DNA of 10,785 nucleotides from UKL13-2 sp043773745 (GTDB taxonomy: Bacteria; Pseudomonadota; Gammaproteobacteria; Burkholderiales; Usitatibacteraceae): contig JAYVEV010000146.1 in NCBI GenBank assembly GCA_043773745.1, forward strand, positions 1 through 10,785, given 5' to 3'. The notes under the pieces are model-generated. The model was not told the DNA's origin. It saw only the letters and a list, made by a program, of their open reading frames with translations, and ran no database searches. Shown one piece after another: positions 1-6,250 of the stretch. The stretch's first letter is position 1. The number at the start of each line of letters is the position of its first letter. Position numbers and translations under genes: made by a program.

Positions 1-52
1 GTGTACGCAGAGTTTGGTTGTGGATTGCGCGCAGGCATCAGTCAGCTACACT
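1..52 (+). CRISPR. Right-hand end of a type II-C CRISPR array: partial spacer plus one 36-nt repeat
   Basis: Positions 17-52 form a 36-nt repeat that begins GTTGTGGA and ends CAGCTACACT. Positions 1-16 are the tail of a spacer cut by the window edge. Only one repeat copy is in view, so the call rests on the tracrRNA near 6141. Repeat bases 30-52 pair with tracrRNA 6141-6163 over 23 bp with one G.U, and repeat bases 17-24 pair with 6168-6175 over 8 bp with two G.U. An internal loop (TTGCG against TAGC) separates the two stems. The length and the stem-bulge-stem form are those of type II repeats. Pairing polarity puts array transcription on the plus strand, towards the terminator at 85-130. No second full repeat follows, so the array extends leftwards outside the window. 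Whether this end is leader-proximal or distal cannot be decided. Confidence 0.85.
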
Positions 53-84
53 GCCGGTCGCGTAATGCTTTGATGTGAATGGAG

Positions 85-130
85 AAATGGCTTGCAAAGA
101 CCTTGAAAAAGGTCGATGTAAGCCATTTTT
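85..130 (+). terminator. Rho-independent terminator after the CRISPR array
   Basis: AAATGGCTT (85-93) pairs perfectly with AAGCCATTT (120-128). Inside it GACCTT (99-104) pairs with AAGGTC (109-114) around a GAAA loop. A T-run (126-130, then CTTT) follows on the plus strand. The orientation matches plus-strand array transcription. The outer stem could also act, more weakly, on vapC transcripts arriving from the other strand. Confidence 0.7.
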
Positions 131-145
131 CTTTGTAGCCTGCCA

Positions 146-544
146 TTATTTACTACGGGCGAAAGCGACCGTAACCTCAGGAAACGCCTGCAATAGTGCT
201 TTATCGGCCGTAAGCAGTGAACATCCCAACGCCTTAGCGGCCGCGATAAATTCACAGTCGTAGGCGGTGCAGCCGCTTTGTTTGGCAAGCGTCAGTACAT
301 CTTTCGCCAACGGTTGATGCTCGTATTCGATGAGCCGGCTTGCAGCCTGTTGCTGTATGGCAATGGCTTGTTTCAGGGACAGCAGTTCCTTGCGCATATA
401 AAGCGCAAGAATATTCATGAATTCACTTTGCCAAAGTGGAGGAACATGCCACTCACTATCCGCTGCCAGCCATTGCCGGGCTTTTTGCGTATGTTCGCTC
501 TCCAGGAAAAGGTAGGCGATGATGTTGGTGTCAGCGACAATCAT
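146..544 (-). CDS. vapC: VapC/FitB-type PIN-domain toxin
   Basis: This 132-residue protein has the length of a single PIN domain. PIN toxins are Mg-dependent ribonucleases that cut tRNA or other RNA and stop growth when freed from their antitoxin. The acidic residues expected for the PIN active site are visible: D5 in MIVADTNII, E41 in WQSEFMNIL, D96 in TAYDCEFIAAA and D114 in LLTADKAL. The gene starts with ATG six bases after the antitoxin stop, without a clear ribosome binding site, so translation is probably coupled to the upstream antitoxin. It ends 16 bases from the terminator at 85-130. The complete catalytic set argues for an active toxin. Its RNA target cannot be read from the sequence. 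Its position between a CRISPR array and cas2 is unusual. Confidence 0.85.
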   Translation of the reverse strand: MIVADTNIIAYLFLESEHTQKARQWLAADSEWHVPPLWQSEFMNILALYMRKELLSLKQAIAIQQQAASRLIEYEHQPLAKDVLTLAKQSGCTAYDCEFIAAAKALGCSLLTADKALLQAFPEVTVAFARSK

Positions 545-550
545 TGTTGA

Positions 551-793
551 TTATTGGCGGCCAATGCGCTTGAAACGATCAATATCACCAGCCTTGAATT
601 TTTTGCCGATTGACTGGCGCAATGTATCTACCCCTGCGAGCCATTCTTCGACCGATTGTTTAGGTTGCTTGAGCGCGCCATCCAGGCTGACAATCGCCTG
701 GCCGTTCATGCTGCGATGATTTGATTCCGCGGCCTGCTTCAGACGCAGATAGAGATCGTCCGGAATATTCTTGATGGTGAGCGAGACGGGCAT
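551..793 (-). CDS. vapB: VapB/FitA-like ribbon-helix-helix antitoxin
   Basis: This 80-residue protein starts MPVSLTIKNIPDDLYLRLKQ. That is the strand-then-helix pattern of Arc/FitA-type ribbon-helix-helix DNA-binding antitoxins, continuing with a second helix around SMNGQAIVSL. The C-terminal half (about 45-80, KQSVEEWLAGVDTLRQSIGKK) would be the toxin-binding part. I chose the ATG at 793 because the ribbon-helix-helix strand begins right after it. The open frame runs to 850, but the extra residues (THNHFGCKIQLF) fall in the promoter. The next gene is the PIN toxin, giving the usual antitoxin-toxin order. Members of this family repress their own promoter as a complex with the toxin, and a palindrome in the promoter (828-842) fits that. 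It could equally be labelled fitA, since the vapB and fitA names overlap. Confidence 0.8.
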   Translation of the reverse strand: MPVSLTIKNIPDDLYLRLKQAAESNHRSMNGQAIVSLDGALKQPKQSVEEWLAGVDTLRQSIGKKFKAGDIDRFKRIGRQ

Positions 794-821
794 GGCTATT
801 CTCAATAATCTGAATAACTGT

Positions 822-850
822 ATTTTGCAACCAAAATGGTTGTGCGTCAA
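822..850 (-). promoter_or_regulatory. vapBC promoter with palindromic operator in its spacer
   Basis: On the minus strand TTGACG (850-845, 5/6 to the -35 consensus) is followed after exactly 17 bases by CAAAAT (827-822, 4/6 to the -10 consensus). This places a start near 815, upstream of the vapB ATG at 793. The spacer holds the inverted repeat CAACCA-AAA-TGGTTG (828-842), a likely ribbon-helix-helix operator for autoregulation. The hexamers and palindrome are visible; their use is inferred. Confidence 0.5.
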
Positions 851-857
851 TTGTTGC

Positions 858-877
858 GTTGTGGCGCAGACAGTCAG
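858..877 (+). repeat. Degenerate, shortened CRISPR repeat at the cas2 stop codon
   Basis: The 20 bases GTTGTGGCGCAGACAGTCAG align with the repeat at 17-52 in three blocks: GTTGTGG, then CGCAGACA (repeat CGCAGGCA), then GTCAG. Gaps of six and about three bases relative to the repeat separate them. The one substitution (A for G) matches the complement of the tracrRNA anti-repeat. Orientation is the same as the array repeat. It overlaps the last four bases of the cas2 frame (874-877) and lies seven bases from the vapBC -35 box. A relic of a former array-terminal repeat is the simplest reading. Confidence 0.6.
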
Positions 878-1203
878 AAAAAACTGATTTGCTCCGGCGC
901 AGGCTCGGTTGCGCCCCGCGTTTTTCCGTGAAAGACTTTCATTCGCTCAAACTGCTTATCGGTGATAAAAATGATTCGCACTTCCCCATCATCCGGGAGA
1001 CAAGCGCGAACACGCACTTCATGTACATCCGCGTTTTCTTCCGAGGCGCAGTGCCGTGCATAGACGGAGAACTGCATCATTGTGAAGCCGTCATCCAGCA
1101 AAGCACCGCGAAAATTGGTGTAAGCCTTGCGCGCGGCTTTGGTGTCGGTCGGCAAATCGAACATCGCCATGATCCACATACTGCGGTACCCCCCAAAGGC
1201 CAT
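874..1203 (-). CDS. cas2: CRISPR-associated endonuclease Cas2
   Basis: This 109-residue protein has the usual Cas2 size. It shows the N-terminal strand with the conserved metal-binding aspartate (MWIMAMFDLPT, D16), and the ferredoxin-like pattern continues through FTMMQFSVYARHC and GEVRIIFITDKQFERM. Cas2 bridges two Cas1 dimers in the integrase that inserts new spacers into the array. I chose the ATG at 1203 because GAGG lies nine bases upstream and MAFGGYRS leads directly into the first strand. The longer frame to 1332 overlaps cas1 and adds sequence unlike Cas2. The gene lies 25 bases after cas1, as last gene of the cas operon. Its final codons overlap a degenerate repeat (858-877). Confidence 0.93.
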   Translation of the reverse strand: MAFGGYRSMWIMAMFDLPTDTKAARKAYTNFRGALLDDGFTMMQFSVYARHCASEENADVHEVRVRACLPDDGEVRIIFITDKQFERMKVFHGKTRGATEPAPEQISFF

Positions 1204-1228
1204 GATGTTTGTCCTCGGTTTGCGACGC

Positions 1229-2113
1229 TTATCGTTCGGGAATAGAAGCGTCTTTCGCTGCACCCGCGAGCACATCGCGAACGCTTGCAGCGTAGTGGGT
1301 GAGTGCGACCAGTAGCGGCCATGAACGCCCATTCAGATTGATATTCCAACCCAGCACGCTGATGAGTTCGCGCTTGGTCGGCGGGTCAAGCTGCGGCTCG
1401 GCGGTATTGAGCGCGACCAACTCGTGTACTTTGACGTCGATCAATGGACGCAGTGGCTCGATCAGATCATCGACCAGCGCAAAGCCGTTGTATTGATTAC
1501 GGTGATGGATGCCGAGAGCGGGTGTCAGCCCCGCGCCAATTACCGCACGGGCGACTGCGGAGCGCATCACAGCGTAGCCGTAGTTTAGGAGAGCATTGAC
1601 ACCTGGATCGTCACGATCACGTCGGAATCCGTCGCCAAATAACCGTAGCCAATAAATGCGTGCTGCCTGTGCCTCGATATTTTCCGGGTCGCCGCTTTTC
1701 ACTTTCGAAGGGTAGTGGGAGATACCTGTGGCATCGCGATTGACGCTCTTGAGTACCTTTACCTGTTCGCGAATCTTGGCGCGCACGATTTCCGCCCAGA
1801 GCCGTTTTTTGACAGGCTCTGTCGCGTCGATTTGATGTTGCAACGTTTTGGCTTGCAGGCTGTGGCCGTCCAACGGAATGAGCATTGCGCCAGGCATGAA
1901 GCGCTCGTCGCAACCGACCACAATGGTGTTGTTTTGCCAGCACGCCATGAGTGCTTGCAAGGTGACGGTAATGGCGGGGTTCGACAATATCAGCACACCC
2001 AAATCCTCAACGGGCACCTGGCCTTTGGCCTCGCCGTCCTGCTCGATCAGGAGTTGTTTGTTCTTGACCGAGAGGAAGGAGGGGTTGCTGATTTCGACGA
2101 TGCGTTTAATCAC
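1229..2113 (-). CDS. cas1: CRISPR-associated integrase Cas1, type II
   Basis: This 294-residue protein has the full length of type II Cas1. The N-terminal beta domain runs to about residue 75 (including VPVEDLGVLILSNPAITVT), followed by the helical catalytic domain. The metal-binding set is visible: E147 in NIEAQAARIYW, H204 in LGIHH, and D216/E219 in VDDLIEPLRP. With Cas2 it cuts and joins prespacers into the array; in type II systems Cas9 and tracrRNA usually help choose spacers next to a PAM. The start codon is GTG at 2113, and GTGATTAA overlaps the end of cas9 by eight bases, so translation is probably coupled. The purine-rich GAAAGAA just upstream can serve as ribosome binding site. No residue looks missing. 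Confidence 0.95.
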   Translation of the reverse strand: MIKRIVEISNPSFLSVKNKQLLIEQDGEAKGQVPVEDLGVLILSNPAITVTLQALMACWQNNTIVVGCDERFMPGAMLIPLDGHSLQAKTLQHQIDATEPVKKRLWAEIVRAKIREQVKVLKSVNRDATGISHYPSKVKSGDPENIEAQAARIYWLRLFGDGFRRDRDDPGVNALLNYGYAVMRSAVARAVIGAGLTPALGIHHRNQYNGFALVDDLIEPLRPLIDVKVHELVALNTAEPQLDPPTKRELISVLGWNINLNGRSWPLLVALTHYAASVRDVLAGAAKDASIPER

Positions 2114-5100
2114 TTCTTTCGAAACGCCAATTGCCTAATGGGTCAATTTCGACTTTCCTTGCCTCAGCGGGGAGGGTGTGTGGCGAGCAGCGCACTACAC
2201 CTCGGTTATCTGTATCAGCCGAGGACGTAACGCTAAAGTGTCTAAATACAAGCGATATTCCGCCATCGAGATTCTTTGAGAACTTCTGAACGCGATATAT
2301 CGGCAGGCCGAGCGCTGACTGTTCGACTAACTTTTCTTTGATGCTTGAGTTATCGCAATTTTCAACTGACCCCATATGAACCATGTCATGAGCACAAAGC
2401 GACATGTCAAATTGCCAATCTTCAGGTATGAGCTTCTGGTCGATTGACGCGACTTCATTTGGATTGCGCAGCACAATTTCGCCTGACCGGCTGCGCTTCG
2501 AAGCTTCCAGCATGGTTACAACTTTGCCAGCTCTTCGCGCATGGCTCGAGATACTCCTGAAAATCGCAACGTGATGGTTGCTCCCTGTTTCAAAGAGTTG
2601 CGGCCTACCAGAGAACCCAACGACATCAGTTAGTAACGATGCAATCTTTACGCGTTTGATAGAAAATAGTTTTTGAATCTCGGGCGTTTCTTTTTTTGGT
2701 GTCATCAGTGGAAATTTTCCATCCACTAAAATCCAGCCCAATTTTGTTTTTTTGCAATTCCCAGTCTCAGCTCGCCATTTTGTCAAGATTGTACGAATTC
2801 GATCATCAAAGATCCAAGAACCAACGCCCGGCGGTCGCTCTACGCAGTCGAGAGCCTTTTCGATAGAGGCACGCTTTGTCAAACACCCATGTTCGACTCT
2901 GAGGTCAAGCGATTCGCTCTCAACTCCTTCAGGTTTCGGGAAATCCCTTTGTAGCTGCTTTGGCAACACGTTTCTGGCTTTTATCCAATCTTGCAATACC
3001 TGTCGAACAAAGCTGTCATGCAACCACGCTCGATCTCGATTAGGTGCGCCCCATAGTATTTCGTGCCCATCGTCTTTGGTGAGTTGCTCAAATGTGCATT
3101 TGATGTCTCCGCCAGCCTTCTTCTTCCGCTTAATAAAATCTGAAACGATGGTCGCACGTCCGAACGGCATGTCGGCGTGCAGTGCATCCCAAATTTTTCT
3201 TTTTGGCGAATGACTTACAACATTGCGATGCGTAATGGCTGCCGCTTTTGACTGAATATCTAAAATTGGGCAATTCAAGGACTGCTTCGGAAAATGTCCA
3301 CGCTCATCAAAATACTGATACCGAGCGAGAATATTTTTGAGCAATTTGATGTCTGTTAGCGCAATGACGATAGCATCGACGGCGTGATGGCGATGATCGC
3401 GCCGATCTTTTTTTGGCGCCTTCTTTGTTGTGTCGTCAACAGTCTCATCGACTTCTTCGCTATCAACAGTGCTGTTGTCGCTCGTATCCGCAATCTTGGC
3501 CTTTGCATCGCTTAGCAATTTTGGCAAGGCAGAATTAAGCCCCCAAAGGCGACGAGCCGTGGCTGTCGATCTTCCCGTAACAACTTGCACCTGATGCTCC
3601 TGGTACCCAAGAGTCAGTACATATGAGCGTACAGCTGTTGCGATATAGCGGGTATCCGACAGTTGAGCATCGGTAAAGTCGTTCATCTCTTTCGCGAATA
3701 ATTGTTCTGAAGATCGGTTCTTTATTTTCTTCAACTTCGCTTGGAGTGGCCCCCCGTCGGCATACCATGTTTCAGCGCGCTTAACGATTTCCTCGTACTT
3801 TTTTGCGTTGGAGTGACCCCATGCTTGGAATGGCGTACGTTTGCCCTTGTAATCATTTTCAGCGCGGAATGCGAGAACTTTATTTCCGTACCCATCAATA
3901 CCCGAAATTCCACGTGGATAGATGTGATCAATATCAACTGAGCCTTCGGCGATATCGCGAAGTGTGATTGCTCTTTCTGAGTAAACGCAAGCATTGTGCT
4001 GCTCAGTCATAAGGCGAACACGCATGATGCTTTGGTCATTTATTTCAATGCGCTGCTCTGAACGTGCTGCATTCCACTCGCGAATTGTTTCTGCCGCCTT
4101 GTCGTTCAATCCACGATTTTTGTTTTGCTGAACCTGAATTTCGGCGCGATGTTTCTTCGAATTTCGCAAGTCGCGCCCTAGCTCAATGCGGATCAAGGCA
4201 GGCTTTCTGCCATGTCGTTCAATCAGTTTGTTGATCACTGACCGGGTTTCATAAAGCGCCTTTTGTACAATTGGGTTTGCGATGTTTGGCGGTGGGCCGA
4301 GCCTTGGAAGTGTTTCGCCACCGGTTGCTTTTATCCCTGTAGTTTTCGGTTTCAGTAGCGTTTGTTTTGCGCGCGCCATGGCATCAGAATAAATTGCTCC
4401 TTCGTGGAGCAACGGCAGTATTTCCGTAAGCACTCTTTCGCAATGTTTTATATAAGCCGGGGTCAATTCAAGAGTCGTTAGCGCAAGTGCTTCTTTATCT
4501 GAAAAATGCCATGGCGAACTGCTCCTTTCGCTGAGACCACGCAGTCTGTTAAAAAGGGCGACCTTGTCATGTATGGTCAACAAGTCCTCAACCAATTGGC
4601 GCTGGGTTGCGCGTGAAATTGGCGTTTCTCTACTTGCGCTGGCTTGCGTGGTTCCCGGATTCGTTCCGCAAGGCAGTTCATGCCAGATTTTCGGAATCGT
4701 TCGTCCAATGGCCAGTGCCGTCTTATTGCCGGTAACACCAGACTTGCTTAGCTTCAAATGCTCACCGCTTTCGGCTTTGAGCGGCGAGATTTCATGGCTA
4801 AACCGATAACTGCCACCAAGGCCCAGAACTGTGCGGAGTTTGTCCCATGTCAAACAGTCATGCGCATTCAACATGATTGGGTCAGTGAGAATCCCAAGGA
4901 CTTTTGCGCGTTGCTCGGCATTAAGTGGCTGCGGTGGTGCTAAAAATTTTGTAGGGCGCGCGCCGTGTCGGCGAATCGAGGACTGTTTTTTCCTGTCGTC
5001 TTCAATTACTTGACCATAGCGAAGGTGGTTCAGGTCTTGAAGAATTAAAAAATCCTGACTTTCCAGTAGCGCAGTTGGTGCTCGTTTCCGCGAAATGAGT

Positions 5101-6092
5101 ACAGAGCACATGCCGACAGTGTTTTTTTGAAGCTTGAGTTCGCGCTGAAAGAAGATGGCCTCATGGATTGATCTCCTCAGTTCGGCAATTTCCGCAGTTG
5201 ACTTCGAAAGACTTATCGCGAGGAAACCCGACTGCGCCTGCCAGATTCGCTCGAACTCATCCTCAATCATTTTGCGATTTACAAACAACCTGTATTCTGT
5301 TTCTTTATCGGTACCCTTCTTTTTGCCCTTTGTGAAGGTGTTTGTTTCCCTGATGCTAATCGTATGCGGCCTTAACGTGTTTAGGTGTCCACACTCTTCG
5401 GCATACCGATTCACGAACTGCGCAGCAGTTTCCAATTGGCCGTCGGCGTCCTGTTTAAGAAGTGACTGTAGTACTCGAATACCGCCCAGTACGGTTGTCG
5501 TCTCTTTTTCAGCATTTTTAGCGGCATCGTCTGCGGCGCTTGTTTCTTGATCCTGCACTTCTTCAGTTTCGGAAACTGTGAGATTTAGGTTCTCATTGTC
5601 GAGATATTCAATTAACCGAACGTATTTGGCACCGCGGTTGCTCCTGTATCCACGGCGTTTCGCGATATGCAGCAGCAGTCGCCCCATTGTATGCATTGAT
5701 ACTTCGGTGGTCAGTGCGTTCTCTCTGCAAGTGAAGGGGTTCAACTTTTGGAATGCCGACCAACTTTCGGGCAGTGTTTTCGGGTCAGAATTTTGTGCTG
5801 AAACCCAGTCACCGGGATTGCGAATATTTTCCGGCAGCATTCCGTTCGCTACCAAAAGCGAGATCAGTTCATCGCGACGTGCACGGTATCGCCTGAGTAA
5901 TTTCCGCATGCCGCGCTTGTCTCGCCGATTTTTATTTTTCGTAACCTTGCCCTCGCTATCGAGCATTGACAGAAAAATTCGAGAGTTAGCGTCTAGCAAA
6001 TCAATTGGCTTGTTAGCGTCGTCGCAAGAAACCGTCGCCCATCCGATTGATGTTGGACCCATGTCGAGCCCGAGAATATATTCGTCTGTCAC
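2106..6092 (-). CDS. cas9: Large type II-C Cas9 endonuclease (1328 aa)
   Basis: Cas9 cuts DNA that matches a crRNA paired to tracrRNA. Visible in order are RuvC-I (ILGLDMGPTSIGWA, D10), an arginine-rich bridge helix (about 55-75), a long recognition lobe (about 76-620) and RuvC-II (LIRIELGRDLR, E637). These are followed by HNH (VDIDHIYPRG, D722 and H723, with N746 in AENDYKGK) and RuvC-III (HRHHAVDAIVIAL, H903 and D906). A C-terminal PAM-interacting region runs from about 1000 to 1328. All catalytic residues are present, so both nuclease sites should work. Typical II-C Cas9s have about 1000-1150 residues, so this is a long form. RuvC-I has GPTS where many have GxxS, and acidic linkers occur at about 173-198 and 864-892. 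The GTG start is supported by AAGGGGG six bases upstream. No csn2 or cas4 accompanies it. The PAM cannot be read from the sequence. Confidence 0.96.
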   Translation of the reverse strand: MTDEYILGLDMGPTSIGWATVSCDDANKPIDLLDANSRIFLSMLDSEGKVTKNKNRRDKRGMRKLLRRYRARRDELISLLVANGMLPENIRNPGDWVSAQNSDPKTLPESWSAFQKLNPFTCRENALTTEVSMHTMGRLLLHIAKRRGYRSNRGAKYVRLIEYLDNENLNLTVSETEEVQDQETSAADDAAKNAEKETTTVLGGIRVLQSLLKQDADGQLETAAQFVNRYAEECGHLNTLRPHTISIRETNTFTKGKKKGTDKETEYRLFVNRKMIEDEFERIWQAQSGFLAISLSKSTAEIAELRRSIHEAIFFQRELKLQKNTVGMCSVLISRKRAPTALLESQDFLILQDLNHLRYGQVIEDDRKKQSSIRRHGARPTKFLAPPQPLNAEQRAKVLGILTDPIMLNAHDCLTWDKLRTVLGLGGSYRFSHEISPLKAESGEHLKLSKSGVTGNKTALAIGRTIPKIWHELPCGTNPGTTQASASRETPISRATQRQLVEDLLTIHDKVALFNRLRGLSERSSSPWHFSDKEALALTTLELTPAYIKHCERVLTEILPLLHEGAIYSDAMARAKQTLLKPKTTGIKATGGETLPRLGPPPNIANPIVQKALYETRSVINKLIERHGRKPALIRIELGRDLRNSKKHRAEIQVQQNKNRGLNDKAAETIREWNAARSEQRIEINDQSIMRVRLMTEQHNACVYSERAITLRDIAEGSVDIDHIYPRGISGIDGYGNKVLAFRAENDYKGKRTPFQAWGHSNAKKYEEIVKRAETWYADGGPLQAKLKKIKNRSSEQLFAKEMNDFTDAQLSDTRYIATAVRSYVLTLGYQEHQVQVVTGRSTATARRLWGLNSALPKLLSDAKAKIADTSDNSTVDSEEVDETVDDTTKKAPKKDRRDHRHHAVDAIVIALTDIKLLKNILARYQYFDERGHFPKQSLNCPILDIQSKAAAITHRNVVSHSPKRKIWDALHADMPFGRATIVSDFIKRKKKAGGDIKCTFEQLTKDDGHEILWGAPNRDRAWLHDSFVRQVLQDWIKARNVLPKQLQRDFPKPEGVESESLDLRVEHGCLTKRASIEKALDCVERPPGVGSWIFDDRIRTILTKWRAETGNCKKTKLGWILVDGKFPLMTPKKETPEIQKLFSIKRVKIASLLTDVVGFSGRPQLFETGSNHHVAIFRSISSHARRAGKVVTMLEASKRSRSGEIVLRNPNEVASIDQKLIPEDWQFDMSLCAHDMVHMGSVENCDNSSIKEKLVEQSALGLPIYRVQKFSKNLDGGISLVFRHFSVTSSADTDNRGVVRCSPHTLPAEARKVEIDPLGNWRFERSD

Positions 6093-6098
6093 CGATTT

Positions 6099-6105
6099 CC
6101 CCCTT
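6099..6105 (-). promoter_or_regulatory. cas9 ribosome binding site
   Basis: AAGGGGG ends six bases before the GTG at 6092 and decides that start. The next in-frame ATG is codon 11, which would lose catalytic D10. The site overlaps by two bases the predicted -35 box of the oppositely directed tracrRNA promoter. Confidence 0.7.
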
Positions 6106-6132
6106 GCTTGGATATTTTTGTTGCGCTAATAT
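6104..6132 (+). promoter_or_regulatory. tracrRNA promoter
   Basis: TTGCTT (6104-6109) and TAATAT (6127-6132, 4/6 to consensus) are separated by exactly 17 bases. A start seven to eight bases later (about 6139-6140) falls right at the first base of the anti-repeat (6141). That coincidence is the main support, because each hexamer alone is moderate. Confidence 0.55.
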
Positions 6133-6139
6133 CTATTTA

Positions 6140-6250
6140 CAGTGTAGCTGACTGATGTCTGCGTAGCTCCATAATAAAGAGTAATCGTGGATAGAGCTCC
6201 CAAGGAGCTATTCCGGAAGCCTCTCGCGAAAGCGAGGGGCTTCATCATTT
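6140..6250 (+). ncRNA. tracrRNA, divergent from cas9
   Basis: This roughly 110-nt RNA would pair with each crRNA repeat, allow RNase III processing and load Cas9. The anti-repeat lies at 6141-6163 (upper stem, 23 bp with the repeat at 17-52), with loop bases TAGC at 6164-6167 and lower stem TCCATAAT at 6168-6175. Two hairpins follow. The first is AGCTCC-CAA-GGAGCT (6195-6209). The second is a strong 12-bp stem at 6216-6243, GAAGCC and CTCGC with a GAAA tetraloop and one T.G pair. The tail CATCATTT resembles the short T-containing ends of other II-C tracrRNAs, such as that of Neisseria meningitidis, but lacks a long T-run, so the 3' end is approximate. Location next to cas9 and the match to the repeat make the call strong. 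Confidence 0.88.

Noticed and set aside
53..84. A further spacer after the repeat at 17-52
   Set aside because: No repeat follows at the expected distance; the terminator stem begins at 85 instead.
794..850. Longer antitoxin form starting at 850
   Set aside because: It would start inside the predicted -35 box, and its extra residues are unrelated to ribbon-helix-helix antitoxins.
1204..1332. Longer Cas2 form starting at 1332
   Set aside because: Overlaps the end of cas1 by about 100 bases and adds sequence unlike Cas2; the ATG at 1203 has a good ribosome binding site.
5578..6129. Plus-strand open frame of 183 codons opposite the cas9 start
   Set aside because: Opposite frame of conserved RuvC-I and bridge-helix codons; no motif or ribosome binding site noticed.
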